Source: Faecalibacter rhinopitheci (GTDB lineage Bacteria; Bacteroidota; Bacteroidia; Flavobacteriales; Weeksellaceae). Taken from it: a stretch of 64,000 bases of DNA. Under the pieces are notes generated by a model that was not told where the DNA came from, did not search any database, and saw only the letters and a program-made list of their open reading frames with translations. A program made the position numbers and the translations under genes. The stretch is from positions 248,001 to 312,000 of the forward strand of contig NZ_JADGIK010000001.1 of the NCBI RefSeq assembly GCF_015234135.1, in the 5' to 3' direction. Position 1 is the stretch's first letter, and every line of letters starts with the position of its first letter. Shown piece by piece: positions 7,766-17,364 of the stretch.

Positions 7766-9025
7766 ATGTCATATTTATTTACATCAGAATCTGTTTCTGA
7801 AGGACATCCTGATAAAATTGCTGACCAAATTTCTGACGGTTTGTTAGACCATTTTATAGCATTTGATCCTCAAAGTAAAGTTGCTTGCGAAACTTTAGTT
7901 ACGACTGGACAAGTTGTTTTAGCTGGAGAAGTAAAATCTAAAGCATATATCGATTTACAAAAAGTAGCTCGTGAAACAATTAAAGAAATTGGATACACAA
8001 AGAGTGAATACATGTTTGATGCAAACTCTTGCGGTATTTTATCTGCTATTCATGAGCAATCACCAGATATTAACCAAGGTGTTGAACGTACTTCTGATGA
8101 AGAACAAGGTGCTGGTGACCAAGGTATGATGTTTGGTTATGCAACGAACGAAACTGATAACTACATGCCTTTAGCATTAGATTTATCTCACCGTTTATTA
8201 AAAGAATTAGCTCATATTCGTAAGAATGAAAATGAATTATTACCATATTTACGTCCTGATGCTAAATCTCAAGTAACAATTGAATACGACGATAATAATA
8301 AACCAGTTCGTATAGATACAATTGTTATTTCTACACAACATGATGATTTTGCGAATGAACAAGCAATGCAGGATAAAATTAAAAATGATTTAATTAATAT
8401 CTTAATTCCACGCGTTAAAGCTGAATTACCTGCACACATTCGTGATTTATTTGATGAAAATATTACTTACCACATTAATCCAACAGGAAAATTTGTAATT
8501 GGTGGACCTCACGGTGACACTGGTTTAACTGGTCGTAAAATTATTGTAGATACTTACGGTGGTAAAGGTGCTCACGGTGGTGGAGCTTTCTCAGGAAAAG
8601 ACCCATCAAAAGTAGACCGTTCTGCTGCTTATGCTGCACGTCATATTGCTAAAAATTTAGTAGCTGCAGGTGTTGCAAATGAAGTTTTAGTGCAAGTTTC
8701 ATACGCTATTGGTGTTGCTGCTCCTGTATCTTTATTAGTTGATACTAAAGGAACATCTAAAGTTAATTTAACAGACGGAGAAATTTCTAAAATTGTATCA
8801 TCTATTTTTGACATGCGTCCATTTGCTATCGAAAAAAGATTAAAATTAAGAAATCCTATTTATCAAGAAACTGCTTCTTATGGACACTTAGGACGTCAAC
8901 CAAAAACAGTTACAAAACGTTTTGAATCTGCCAACGGAATTGATGTTGTTGAAGTAGAAGTTGAATTATTTACTTGGGAAAAATTAGATTTTGTAGATGA
9001 GGTTAAATCTGCATTTAATATCTAA
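7766..9025 (+). CDS. metK: S-adenosylmethionine synthase
   Basis: MetK makes S-adenosylmethionine from methionine and ATP. This 419-residue protein carries the family signatures: [16 protein letters not shown] at 17-32 (ATP and metal site), [12 protein letters not shown] near 118-129, and the P-loop-like [19 protein letters not shown] near 272-290. The length is in the normal range for Bacteroidota MetK, which is slightly longer than in E. coli. It is preceded by a SAM-II riboswitch and followed by a strong terminator, so it is a single-gene transcript under feedback from its own product. Confidence 0.98.
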   Translation: MSYLFTSESVSEGHPDKIADQISDGLLDHFIAFDPQSKVACETLVTTGQVVLAGEVKSKAYIDLQKVARETIKEIGYTKSEYMFDANSCGILSAIHEQSPDINQGVERTSDEEQGAGDQGMMFGYATNETDNYMPLALDLSHRLLKELAHIRKNENELLPYLRPDAKSQVTIEYDDNNKPVRIDTIVISTQHDDFANEQAMQDKIKNDLINILIPRVKAELPAHIRDLFDENITYHINPTGKFVIGGPHGDTGLTGRKIIVDTYGGKGAHGGGAFSGKDPSKVDRSAAYAARHIAKNLVAAGVANEVLVQVSYAIGVAAPVSLLVDTKGTSKVNLTDGEISKIVSSIFDMRPFAIEKRLKLRNPIYQETASYGHLGRQPKTVTKRFESANGIDVVEVEVELFTWEKLDFVDEVKSAFNI

Positions 9026-9040
9026 TAACATATAATAAAA

Positions 9041-9067
9041 AAACTCGGTCTGTAGACCGAGTTTTTT
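9041..9067. terminator. bidirectional terminator after metK
   Basis: ACTCGGTCT (9043-9051) pairs with AGACCGAGT (9054-9062), flanked by A and T tracts on the two sides. It serves metK and the convergent lipoprotein gene. Confidence 0.9.
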
Positions 9068-9078
9068 GTTTAAAAGAA

Positions 9079-9456
9079 TTATCTCGTTGCATTTGCAGTC
9101 CAAGTTTGACCGTCTACAACATAAAATATTTTTAAAGTATTTGCATTGATTCGGATATAAGATAAATCTGAACCTCCAACATTTATACTATAGTTAACAT
9201 CTTCTTGTTTAAATTCTACACCAGTGATATTTGGAATATTATCTGAGAAAATAAAATTGTACTTGTCCCCTACTTTCACTACTCTTACGTTTCCATCTGC
9301 ATTGTTAACGTTTTTGTCACTAGATACATAAGATACATTTCCTTTATATGTTCCTACAAATAAATCATTATCTGACGGATCATCATCATCTGAACAAGCT
9401 GTAAACATAAATAAAGCGAAAATTGAAACTAGAAATAATTTTAATAAATTTTTCAT
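9079..9456 (-). CDS. small surface-type lipoprotein
   Basis: This 125-residue protein has a lipoprotein signal peptide (KNLLKLFLVSIFALFMFTAC) with the acylated Cys at 21. SDDDD follows directly; this acidic stretch is the type of sorting signal that sends lipoproteins to the cell surface in Bacteroidota. The mature part looks like a small beta-rich domain (alternating hydrophobic residues; FVGTYKGNVSYV at its start). Family not recognised. The ATG at 9456 was chosen over an upstream in-frame start at 9504 because it places the Lys-rich signal peptide at the N-terminus. Confidence 0.75.
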   Translation of the reverse strand: MKNLLKLFLVSIFALFMFTACSDDDDPSDNDLFVGTYKGNVSYVSSDKNVNNADGNVRVVKVGDKYNFIFSDNIPNITGVEFKQEDVNYSINVGGSDLSYIRINANTLKIFYVVDGQTWTANATR

Positions 9457-9571
9457 AATAAATTTGGTTTTTAATTGATTAACATATAACGTATAACAAC
9501 ACATATACCACTTTTTATATCTTGCTATGATTTAAACGTTTTTAACATTTAACGAAATCATAAAATTATTG

Positions 9572-9579
9572 TACTTTTG
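9572..9579 (+). promoter_or_regulatory. fabG -7 promoter element
   Basis: TACTTTTG matches TAnnTTTG exactly, with transcription expected from about 9585. An in-frame TTG (9577) is part of this box and so is not the start codon; the ATG at 9601 is. Confidence 0.65.
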
Positions 9580-9600
9580 AAATTCTTAAAAAGAAATTAT

Positions 9601-10344
9601 ATGAACTTACTTCAAGGTAAAACAGCAATTATTACTGGTGCTACTCGTGGAATCGGAAAAAGTATTGCTGAAGTTTTTGTAAAAAATGGTGCTAATGTAG
9701 CATTTACTTACGCTTCATCTGTAGAAAAAGCTCAAGCTTTAGAGGCAGAATTAGGGCAATTCGGAAAAGTTAAAGGATACCAATCTGATGCATCTGATTA
9801 TGACGCAGCTCAAAAATTAGTAGAAGATGTTTTAGCAGAATTTGGTCAAATAGATATTGTAATTAATAATGCTGGTATTACTAAAGACAACTTATTAATG
9901 AGAATGTCCGCTGAAGATTTTGAAAAAGTAATTCAAATCAATTTAAATTCGGCTTTCAACTTAACAAAAGCTGTTATAAAACCAATGATGAAACAAAGAT
10001 CTGGTTCTATCATTAATATGACATCAATTGTTGGGATTAAAGGTAATGCAGGACAAGCAAATTATGCTGCATCTAAAGCTGGATTAATTGGCTTTACTAA
10101 ATCTATTGCTTTAGAGTTAGGATCTCGTAATATCCGTTGTAATGCAATTGCTCCAGGGTTTATAGAAACTGAAATGACAGAGGTTTTAGATCCAAAAGTT
10201 GTTGCTGAATGGAGAAATGGAATTCCTTTAAAACGTGGAGGACAACCTGAAGATGTTGCTAATTCTTGTTTATTTTTAGCTTCTGATTTATCAAATTATA
10301 TTACAGGACAAGTATTAAGCGTTGATGGTGGTATGCACACTTAA
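9601..10344 (+). CDS. fabG: 3-oxoacyl-[acyl-carrier-protein] reductase
   Basis: FabG carries out the NADPH-dependent ketoreduction step of type II fatty acid synthesis. This 247-residue short-chain dehydrogenase has the cofactor motif TGATRGIGK (12-20), NNAG (89-92), and the catalytic Ser142, Tyr155 and Lys159 (in ANYAASK). The C-terminal YITGQVLSVDGGMH is typical of FabG rather than of other SDRs. The ATG at 9601 was chosen because the upstream TTG lies in the -7 box. No other fatty acid gene is adjacent; menD follows with its own promoter. Confidence 0.95.
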   Translation: MNLLQGKTAIITGATRGIGKSIAEVFVKNGANVAFTYASSVEKAQALEAELGQFGKVKGYQSDASDYDAAQKLVEDVLAEFGQIDIVINNAGITKDNLLMRMSAEDFEKVIQINLNSAFNLTKAVIKPMMKQRSGSIINMTSIVGIKGNAGQANYAASKAGLIGFTKSIALELGSRNIRCNAIAPGFIETEMTEVLDPKVVAEWRNGIPLKRGGQPEDVANSCLFLASDLSNYITGQVLSVDGGMHT

Positions 10345-10383
10345 TTCTTAAAAATATCATACTTTTTTAAAGGTTTTGTTTAG

Positions 10384-10391
10384 TACATTTG
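10384..10391 (+). promoter_or_regulatory. menD -7 promoter element
   Basis: TACATTTG matches TAnnTTTG exactly. A start near 10397 leaves a leader of about 30 bases before the proposed TTG start codon of menD. Translation starts upstream of this box are excluded if the promoter is real. Confidence 0.6.
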
Positions 10392-10426
10392 CTATTCAAA
10401 ACCTTTTTTATTTAAAGAAAATTACT

Positions 10427-12097
10427 TTGAGAAAAATATCAAATAAATTGAATGTACAATTGATTGCTGAAACACTTTTGGCTTTCGGGATTAATCATAT
10501 TGTACTTTCTCCAGGCTCTCGTAACGGTGCGCTTACAATGCAATTTGCAAACGATAAACGATTTAAAACGTATAGTGTTATAGATGAGCGATCAGCTGGT
10601 TTTGTAGCTCTTGGAATAGCACAACAAATAAAAAAACCTGTTGTTGTTTGTTGCACATCAGGCTCTGCTACTGCGAATTATTACCCTGCTGTTACTGAGG
10701 CTTTTTTTCAAAATATTCCTCTAATTATACTTTCTGCCGATAGACCTGAGCATTTAGTAGATAATTTTGATGGACAAACTATTCGTCAAAAAGATATTTT
10801 TGAAAAGCACAGTGTTCATAATGTACAACTTTCTGAAAGTGAAGAAACAGATGATTTAACACGTAATATGCTTTTAACCAAATATGCATTGACAGATTGT
10901 ATCCATCAATCAGCTCCAATTCATATTAATATGCCTTTTTCTGAGCCTTTATATGACTATGTTACTGCGCCTGATATTGTAATAGATAATATAACAATTG
11001 AAGAAAAAGTGTATCCAGAAATTGATGTTTTTGACTATATGCGAAGATGGAATTCAGCTTCAAAAAAATTAGTTTTAGTTGGAATGCATTCTCTAAATGA
11101 TAAACTGAATGAATTTCTGAATGTATTAGCGAAGGATGATTCTGTTGTAGTTTTACATGAAGTGACTTCTAATATCCACCATCCACGTTTCTTTAATAAA
11201 ATAGATCAGGTAATTTTTCCTTATCCAGAAGATGAATTAGAAGATTTAAAACCTGAAATTTTACTGACAATTGGTCAAAACATTGTATCAAAAAAAGTTA
11301 AGCGTTTTTTAAGAGAACATAAAGCAGATCAACATTGGCATTTAGACGAATACTGGCAACCAGATACTTATCAGATATTAACGGATGAAATTAAAACAAA
11401 ACCGGAATATTTTTTAGAACAATTAACTGGGTTTATCAATCCAAAAACTTCGGACTATTACAATAAATGGAATAGAATTCGTGTTAATAATGAAAAGAAA
11501 CATAACGAGTATGTTAAGAATATTCCATTTTCAGATTTAAAGGCATTTGATTCAATTATTAAAAATTATCCTGAAAATTGGCAAATTCAATATGGTAACT
11601 CAACAGTGATCCGTTATGGCCTTTTATTCAATCATCAACCTTCAAATCCAATATTTTGTAACAGAGGTACAAGTGGTATTGATGGCTCTACATCTACTGC
11701 GATTGGTGCTTGCATTGCTTCTGAACAAAATACAGTAATTGTAACAGGAGATATCTCATTCTTTTATGATTCTAATGCATTATGGAATGTAAATATTCCA
11801 AATAATTTTCGAATTATATTGATGAATAATGGTGGTGGAAATATCTTCAAATTTATTCCAGGCCCTTCAGAAACTGATGTTGTTGAAGAGTTTTTTGAAA
11901 CAAAACATCATTTAACTGCTGAATATTTAGCTAAAATGTTTGATTTTGAATATCAAATTGTTTCAAATCTTTCGGATTTAGAAAATGCTTATGCGGATTT
12001 TTATTCTGATAGTAAACGTCCTAAAATTTTAGAAATTGATACTAAAAATGCTGCCAATGATAGTATTTTGAGAGCATATTTTGCTAGTATTAAATAA
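10427..12097 (+). CDS. menD: SEPHCHC synthase MenD (menaquinone synthesis)
   Basis: MenD joins isochorismate and 2-oxoglutarate, using thiamine diphosphate, in the second step of menaquinone synthesis. The 557-codon frame has the N-terminal signature VLSPGSRNGALTMQF and the catalytic-site region VIDERSAGFVALGIA. The C-terminal TPP/Mg site reads VTGDISFFYDSNALWN...NN, near residue 435. No in-frame ATG precedes the SPGSR motif. TTG 10427 (giving RKISNKLNVQLIAE) leaves a normal N-terminal length and lies after the -7 box; TTG 10448 is the alternative. No other men gene is adjacent. Confidence 0.93.
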   Translation: MRKISNKLNVQLIAETLLAFGINHIVLSPGSRNGALTMQFANDKRFKTYSVIDERSAGFVALGIAQQIKKPVVVCCTSGSATANYYPAVTEAFFQNIPLIILSADRPEHLVDNFDGQTIRQKDIFEKHSVHNVQLSESEETDDLTRNMLLTKYALTDCIHQSAPIHINMPFSEPLYDYVTAPDIVIDNITIEEKVYPEIDVFDYMRRWNSASKKLVLVGMHSLNDKLNEFLNVLAKDDSVVVLHEVTSNIHHPRFFNKIDQVIFPYPEDELEDLKPEILLTIGQNIVSKKVKRFLREHKADQHWHLDEYWQPDTYQILTDEIKTKPEYFLEQLTGFINPKTSDYYNKWNRIRVNNEKKHNEYVKNIPFSDLKAFDSIIKNYPENWQIQYGNSTVIRYGLLFNHQPSNPIFCNRGTSGIDGSTSTAIGACIASEQNTVIVTGDISFFYDSNALWNVNIPNNFRIILMNNGGGNIFKFIPGPSETDVVEEFFETKHHLTAEYLAKMFDFEYQIVSNLSDLENAYADFYSDSKRPKILEIDTKNAANDSILRAYFASIK

Positions 12098-12103
12098 AAA
12101 ATC

Positions 12104-12183
12104 GCGTTAGGGATTGTAGTGTAAATCCTTTTGTTTTACTAAACAAAAGATTGCAACGAAAAGCCTGCCCGAACGGAACGCCC
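12104..12183. repeat. GCGTT...AACGC palindromic intergenic element
   Basis: An 80-base element follows menD. Its ends are inverted, GCGTT (12104-12108) and AACGC (12177-12181). Inside is a strong hairpin, CTTTTGTTT (12128-12136)/AAACAAAAG (12141-12149). The outer parts read GCGTTAGGGATTG and CCTGCCCGAACGGAACGC. I recall very similar GCGTTAGGGATTG...CGAACGGAACGC elements scattered between genes in flavobacterial genomes, like REP sequences. Only one copy is in this window. Its G+C content stands out from the surrounding DNA. Confidence 0.65.
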
Positions 12184-12190
12184 AAAAATA

Positions 12191-12218
12191 AAAAAGCCAT
12201 CAAATAATGATGGCTTTT
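12191..12218. terminator. bidirectional terminator between menD and efp
   Basis: GCCATC (12196-12201) pairs with GATGGC (12209-12214) around a 7-base loop, with A5 before and T4 after. It serves convergent menD and efp. Confidence 0.85.
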
Positions 12219-12241
12219 ATATATTAAATTGAAATGTTCAA

Positions 12242-12808
12242 TTATTCTTTTACACGCTCTACGTAAGAACCGTCCTCTGTATTTATTTTTACTTTATCAC
12301 CTTCATTGATAAATAAAGGAACACGGATTTCAGCGCCAGTTTCAGTAGTAGCTGGTTTAGTTGCATTTGTTGCAGTATCACCTTTTAATCCTGGTTCTGT
12401 ATATGTAATTTCCATGATTACAGTATTTGGTAATTCTGCTGCTAAAGCCGTTTCATCAGATGCACGGAACAAGATTTTTACCTCATCACCAGCTTTCATA
12501 AACTGTGCATTATCAATCAACTCTTTGTTTAAGTAAACTTGAGAAAAATCATCATTGTTCATGAAGTGAAATCCATTATCATCCTCATATAAGTATTGAT
12601 AATTACGAGTTTCAACACGAACTTCTTCAATTTTGTGACCTGCTGAAAAAGTATTATCTAATACTTTACCATTAGTCAAAGATTTTAATTTAGTTCTAAC
12701 AAAAGCAGGTCCTTTACCTGGTTTAACATGTAGAAATTCTATAATTTTATAAGTATCATTATTAAAAACGATACATAGACCTTTTCTGATATCAGAAGTT
12801 GTTGCCAT
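12242..12808 (-). CDS. efp: elongation factor P
   Basis: EF-P rescues ribosomes stalled at polyproline. The protein has 188 residues, the standard length, with the KOW-like N-terminal domain, a tip loop HVKPGKGPAFVR carrying K32 (the position that is modified in many bacteria), an OB domain, and a C-terminal domain ending GDKVKINTEDGSYVERVKE. It is the last gene of the lpxD-lpxC/fabZ-lpxA-efp run, 34 bases after lpxA, and is probably co-transcribed with it. No lysine-modifying enzyme gene (EpmA or EpmB type) is in the window. Confidence 0.97.
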   Translation of the reverse strand: MATTSDIRKGLCIVFNNDTYKIIEFLHVKPGKGPAFVRTKLKSLTNGKVLDNTFSAGHKIEEVRVETRNYQYLYEDDNGFHFMNNDDFSQVYLNKELIDNAQFMKAGDEVKILFRASDETALAAELPNTVIMEITYTEPGLKGDTATNATKPATTETGAEIRVPLFINEGDKVKINTEDGSYVERVKE

Positions 12809-12842
12809 TTATGTTTTCTTTATTTAAATTTATGATCCTGAA

Positions 12843-13625
12843 CTATAATCCTTTCATTATTCCACGCTCACTTGTATTGATAAATTCAATAATCAAATCA
12901 CGGTGTGCCGATGGTGAAAATTTTTCTAAAATAAGTTCAGTAGCTTGTGAAACGTTATTTTTTTGTTGATATAAGATTCTGTAAATACCTTGAATTTCGT
13001 AAATTTCTTCCGAAGAAAAACCTTTACGACGTAATCCTATGGCATTAACACCAGCATAAACAACAGGGCTTTTGGCCGCCTTAACATATGGAGGAATATC
13101 TTTACGAACTTGTGTAGCTCCAGCGATAAAAGAGTGTTCTCCGATTTTAGTAAACTGATGAACAGCACTCATACCTCCGATAAATGCAAAATCTCCGATT
13201 TCTATATGTCCAGCTAAACCACATCCATTTACAATGACAACATTATTTCCTACTACACAGTCGTGTGCAATATGAGATGTAGCCATGATTAAACAGTTAT
13301 TCCCGATTTTAGTATAACCTAAAGCTTTAGTCCCTTTATTAATCGTAACACACTCTCTAATAGTAGTATTATCACCAATAAATGTTAAGGTTTTCTCGCC
13401 TTCGTATTTTAAATCCTGAGGTTCACCTGAAATCACTGTGCCTGGATATATCTTACAATTTTTCCCAATTCTCGAACCCTCCATAATCGTTACGTTTGGA
13501 CCAATCCAAGTACCGTCACCGATTTCAACGTCATTCATAATCGTCGAGAAAGGGCTTATCGTTACATTTTCACCAATTATTGCAGTTGGATGTACATAAG
13601 CCATCGGATAATTTATAACTTCCAT
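12843..13625 (-). CDS. lpxA: acyl-ACP:UDP-GlcNAc O-acyltransferase
   Basis: LpxA makes the first step of lipid A synthesis. This 260-residue protein is built of hexapeptide repeats forming a left-handed beta helix over about 1-185, followed by a helical C-terminal domain. The catalytic His is H121, in ATSHIAHDCVVGNN. The length equals that of E. coli LpxA. It starts 9 bases after the lpxC/fabZ stop codon, so it belongs to the same operon. Confidence 0.96.
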   Translation of the reverse strand: MEVINYPMAYVHPTAIIGENVTISPFSTIMNDVEIGDGTWIGPNVTIMEGSRIGKNCKIYPGTVISGEPQDLKYEGEKTLTFIGDNTTIRECVTINKGTKALGYTKIGNNCLIMATSHIAHDCVVGNNVVIVNGCGLAGHIEIGDFAFIGGMSAVHQFTKIGEHSFIAGATQVRKDIPPYVKAAKSPVVYAGVNAIGLRRKGFSSEEIYEIQGIYRILYQQKNNVSQATELILEKFSPSAHRDLIIEFINTSERGIMKGL

Positions 13626-13634
13626 TTTCTTTTA

Positions 13635-15023
13635 TTATTCTTTTGTGATAACAGCCATCATTTCAGCTTCCACTGCGATTGTATTTCCTACATAACCGTA
13701 TCCGTGCATATGAACTATTCCACGTCTAATAGGTTCTAATAATTCCACCTTAAATACTAAAGTATCTCCCGGAACAACTTTTCTTTTGAATTTAGCACTT
13801 TCTATTTTCATAAAATAAGTTGAATAATCCTGTGGATTTTCTAAATCTCCAAGAATTAATAAACCACCTAATTGTGCCATTGCCTCAATTTGTAATACAC
13901 CAGGCATTACAGGTTCTTTCGGAAAATGTCCCACAAAAAAAGGTTCATTCATCGTTACATTCTTTACACCCACTAATCCCGTTGGTGTTTTAGAGATAAC
14001 TTTATCGATTAATAAAAATGGAGGTCTATGAGGTAACAATTTTATAATATCGTTTATATCATAAACTGGATCTGCATTTAAATCAAATTCTGGAATTTTA
14101 TTTCGTTGAGCTAATTTAATTTGTTTACTTAACTTCTTTGCAAAGTTAGTATTTGTATGGTGACCTGGCTTTGTTGCAATAATTTTTGCTTTAAGCTTTT
14201 TACCAATTAAAGCTAAATCCCCTACTACATCTAATAGTTTATGACGAGCTGCTTCATTAGGATAATGTAACGTTAAATGGTCTAAAATACCATTAGGACG
14301 AATTGCTACATCTTCTCTGTTAAATGCTTTACACAATCTTTCTTTGGTCTCAGGTGTTATTTCTTTATCAACATAAACAATTGCATTGTCTAAATCTCCA
14401 CCTTTTACTAAACCAGCTCCTAATAACTGCTCTAACTCGTGCAAGAAACAGAAAGTTCTAGCTTCAGAAATATCTTTTTTAAAGTTCTTGATTGAAGTTA
14501 AAGTTGCGTTTTGAGTTCCTAAAACTTTAGTACCAAAATCTACCATTGCAGTAACTTGGTATTCGTCTGCAGGAATTGCTGTAATTTCTGAACCAGTTTC
14601 TGGATCAACGTAGGTAACGATTTCTTTTATTTTAAAATATTCCCTTTCCTTATCCTGCTCTACAATACCAGCATTTTCAATAGCTTCTACAAAATACTTT
14701 GAAGAACCATCCATAATAGGTGGTTCAGCATTATCAATTTCTATGTAACAATTGTCAATGTCCATCCCTACTAAAGCTGCTAACACATGCTCCGTTGTAT
14801 GAACTTTCACTCCTTTTTTCTCTAAAGTAGTTCCTCTCGCTGTACTTACAACATATTGTGCATCTGCTTCAACTTGTGGATTACCTTCCAAATCGGTTCT
14901 AACAAATACAAAACCTGTATCAGGCTCTGCTGGCTTAAAAGTTAAGTTTACGTTATTTCCCGTATGTAATCCAACTCCTGAAAGAACAGCATCTTTCGCT
15001 AAAGTTTTTTGTTTATCAGACAT
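13635..15023 (-). CDS. lpxC/fabZ: bifunctional LpxC deacetylase / FabZ dehydratase
   Basis: This 462-residue fusion is typical of Bacteroidota. Residues 1 to about 305 are UDP-3-O-acyl-GlcNAc deacetylase (LpxC), the committed lipid A step, with the zinc-ligand segments HTTEHVLAAL and LDHLTLHYPNEAARHKLLDVVGD. Residues about 315-462 are beta-hydroxyacyl-ACP dehydratase (FabZ), with LLPHRPPFLLIDKV and the active-site GHFPKEPVMPGVLQIEAMAQ. The fusion joins lipid A and acyl-chain supply in one protein. Its ATG overlaps the lpxD stop codon by one base (TAATG). Confidence 0.97.
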   Translation of the reverse strand: MSDKQKTLAKDAVLSGVGLHTGNNVNLTFKPAEPDTGFVFVRTDLEGNPQVEADAQYVVSTARGTTLEKKGVKVHTTEHVLAALVGMDIDNCYIEIDNAEPPIMDGSSKYFVEAIENAGIVEQDKEREYFKIKEIVTYVDPETGSEITAIPADEYQVTAMVDFGTKVLGTQNATLTSIKNFKKDISEARTFCFLHELEQLLGAGLVKGGDLDNAIVYVDKEITPETKERLCKAFNREDVAIRPNGILDHLTLHYPNEAARHKLLDVVGDLALIGKKLKAKIIATKPGHHTNTNFAKKLSKQIKLAQRNKIPEFDLNADPVYDINDIIKLLPHRPPFLLIDKVISKTPTGLVGVKNVTMNEPFFVGHFPKEPVMPGVLQIEAMAQLGGLLILGDLENPQDYSTYFMKIESAKFKRKVVPGDTLVFKVELLEPIRRGIVHMHGYGYVGNTIAVEAEMMAVITKE

Positions 15024-16054
15024 TAACTTTTAGTTTTGTTTATTTTGTTTTCTAATTCATCTAATCGTTTCACAATTGATGGAAACTTACGAAAATATAC
15101 ATAAGATTTTCTATAATCTGTTGCATTTATTGCTGGAGAACCATATAATTGAGCACCATCCTTGATATCAGAATTAATTCCTGATTGACCTTGTATTTGC
15201 ACAAAATCTCCAATTTTGATATGACCTGCAAGTCCTGCTTGTCCACCAATCATACAATTACGTCCTACTTTTGCAGATCCGGCAATACCTGCTTGTGAAG
15301 CGATAACAGTATTTTCACCAATTACAACATTATGTGCAATTTGTATTTGATTATCTAATTTAGCTCCTTTACGGATAATTGTAGATCCCATTGTAGCCCT
15401 ATCAATTGTAGAACCAGAACCAATTTCTACATTATCTTCAATAATAACATTTCCTATCTGAGGAATTTTATCATAAGAACCATCTGTATTTGGTGCAAAT
15501 CCGAAACCATCAGATCCAATTACTACATTAGAATGTATAATACAATCTTTACCAACTACACAATCTTCATAAATTTGTGTACCTGAACGTAAAATTGTAT
15601 TATCACCAATTGTTACATTTTCACCAATAGTACAATTAGGATATATTTTAACATTATTTCCTAATTTAACATTTGTACCAATATAAGAAAAACTTCCTAC
15701 ATATACATCCTCGCCTAAGGTAGCCGTTTCAGAAATACGTGCAAATTCTTCTATTCCAGTTTTATTGTTCTTAACTGAATTATAATGATTTAACAATACA
15801 GTAAATGCTTTGTAAGCATCCTCAACTACAATCAAATTAGTATTGATGGGTTGAGATGGCTCAAAACTTTTATTTACAATAACAACAGAAGAATTTGTTG
15901 TATAAACATATTCTTCATATTTTGGATTTGCTAAAAATGAAATACTTCCTTCACTTCCCTCTTCTATCTTAGATAAGGTCCATACCTCAGCATTTACATC
16001 ACCCTTAACAACTCCATTCAGTAAATTTGCAATATCTGCAGCTTTAAATTTCAT
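15023..16054 (-). CDS. lpxD: UDP-3-O-(3-hydroxyacyl)glucosamine N-acyltransferase
   Basis: LpxD adds the second acyl chain in lipid A synthesis. This 343-residue protein has an N-terminal uridine-binding domain (about 1-100), a hexapeptide-repeat beta helix (about 105-310) with the conserved His region [19 protein letters not shown], and a short C-terminal helix. The start is ATG 16054; an in-frame TTG nine bases upstream is part of the -7 box at 16061-16068. That box lies only 6 bases before the ATG, so the mRNA is nearly or fully leaderless. First gene of lpxD-lpxC/fabZ-lpxA-efp. Confidence 0.96.
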   Translation of the reverse strand: MKFKAADIANLLNGVVKGDVNAEVWTLSKIEEGSEGSISFLANPKYEEYVYTTNSSVVIVNKSFEPSQPINTNLIVVEDAYKAFTVLLNHYNSVKNNKTGIEEFARISETATLGEDVYVGSFSYIGTNVKLGNNVKIYPNCTIGENVTIGDNTILRSGTQIYEDCVVGKDCIIHSNVVIGSDGFGFAPNTDGSYDKIPQIGNVIIEDNVEIGSGSTIDRATMGSTIIRKGAKLDNQIQIAHNVVIGENTVIASQAGIAGSAKVGRNCMIGGQAGLAGHIKIGDFVQIQGQSGINSDIKDGAQLYGSPAINATDYRKSYVYFRKFPSIVKRLDELENKINKTKS

Positions 16055-16060
16055 AGTCTG

Positions 16061-16068
16061 CAAAAGTA
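16061..16068 (-). promoter_or_regulatory. lpxD -7 promoter element
   Basis: On the minus strand this reads TACTTTTG, an exact TAnnTTTG match, 6 bases before the lpxD ATG. Transcription would begin at or beside the start codon. Confidence 0.6.
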
Positions 16069-16129
16069 AATATTTTAATTAAAATTATAAACGTTTTTGT
16101 TTGAAAATTAACAATTTTGTCAATTATAA

Positions 16130-17338
16130 TCAAACTTTGATACTGTGGTAGTGATACTTAGTTATACTTTGCTTCAACACATCATGTAACAAACTTTGCT
16201 CTGAGGTTGTAATTTCTTGTATACTACCATTTTTAAACAGCACTTTTATAGGAAATTTATTAGGTTGGTAAGGTGTTATTTTAATTTCAGTTTGCTGCAC
16301 AAAATAACTAACATCATCTAAACCTAATGCTTTTCGTACTTTTTCTTCCTCTTTGCAAAGTTCATTTTCACTTAAAGGAATCATATTTAATACAGATTTA
16401 GGCAACTTTCTCTCTACAATAGCTTTAGATAAATAGGATAAGATTAAATCTTCGTCGTTTTGCCACTCTTTTATTGCAGACATTACATCACTATCGTCTA
16501 AACTAGCAAATAGTTTTAAACCTAATTCAGATAACTTACCTTTTTCATTTCCTTCTAAAAAGTATTTAAATGCTGAAGTAGCAAATAAATATTTACCATT
16601 AGTCACTAATTCTTTTGCCCTTCTAAGTACCTGAATCAGATAATTTTCTGCGGAAAAAGATGTTTTATGTAAATAGACATTATTGTACATAAAAATCCTA
16701 GCCATCAAAAATTTTTCTACCGACGATATTCCTTTTGAATCAATTACTAATTCATTTTCACACACGTTCATCATAGAGATAATACGTTCAGGATTTATAT
16801 TTCCTTCTACTACACCTGTAAAAAAGCTATCTCGTTTAAGATAATCCAAACGGTCTATATCTAACTGACTAGAGACAAGTTGACTTAAAAACTTTTTATG
16901 GTATTTTCCTGTAAAAATTTGAATTGCTAATGTAAGTTGACCATCAAATTCCTCATTCATTTTTTCCATCATTTGTAAAGAAACTTCTTCATGATGAGAA
17001 TTCTCTATAATAGAATATTCCAAGGAATGAGAAAATGGACCATGTCCTAAATCGTGTAGTAATATTGCTATATAAGCTCCAGTTTCTTCTTCTTCCGTAA
17101 TAGAAACATTTTTTGCTTTTAAAATCGTTAATGCATTTTGCATTAAATGTAAGCAACCTAAAGCATGATTAAATCTTGAATGTTTTGCTCCTGGATATAC
17201 TAACTCTGTTAAGCCAGTTTGGGAAATCTTTCGTAGTCGTTGAAAAAATTGATGTTGAATAATATCATAAACTAATGCGTTCGGAATTGAGATAATTCCA
17301 TGAACTGGATCGTTTATGATTTTAAATTTATTTTTCAT
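16130..17338 (-). CDS. HD-domain phosphohydrolase (dNTPase/SAMHD1-like)
   Basis: This 402-residue protein of the HD superfamily carries the metal-binding signature ILLHDLGHGPFSH (near 91-103), the preceding KHSRFNHALG, and the downstream SSQLDIDRLDYLKRDSFFTG, as in dGTPase/SAMHD1-like phosphohydrolases. Likely substrates are deoxynucleotides, but this cannot be fixed from sequence. It is the gene usually seen just before lpxD in flavobacteria. A perfect -7 box lies upstream (17365-17372), and 75 bases with a separate promoter divide it from lpxD. Confidence 0.85.
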   Translation of the reverse strand: MKNKFKIINDPVHGIISIPNALVYDIIQHQFFQRLRKISQTGLTELVYPGAKHSRFNHALGCLHLMQNALTILKAKNVSITEEEETGAYIAILLHDLGHGPFSHSLEYSIIENSHHEEVSLQMMEKMNEEFDGQLTLAIQIFTGKYHKKFLSQLVSSQLDIDRLDYLKRDSFFTGVVEGNINPERIISMMNVCENELVIDSKGISSVEKFLMARIFMYNNVYLHKTSFSAENYLIQVLRRAKELVTNGKYLFATSAFKYFLEGNEKGKLSELGLKLFASLDDSDVMSAIKEWQNDEDLILSYLSKAIVERKLPKSVLNMIPLSENELCKEEEKVRKALGLDDVSYFVQQTEIKITPYQPNKFPIKVLFKNGSIQEITTSEQSLLHDVLKQSITKYHYHSIKV

Positions 17339-17364
17339 TATCGAATTATAATCGATTTATCCTA

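Noticed and set aside
10376-10426. N-terminal extension of MenD starting at TTG 10376
   Set aside because: The promoter -7 box at 10384-10391 lies inside it, and the extension matches nothing in the family.
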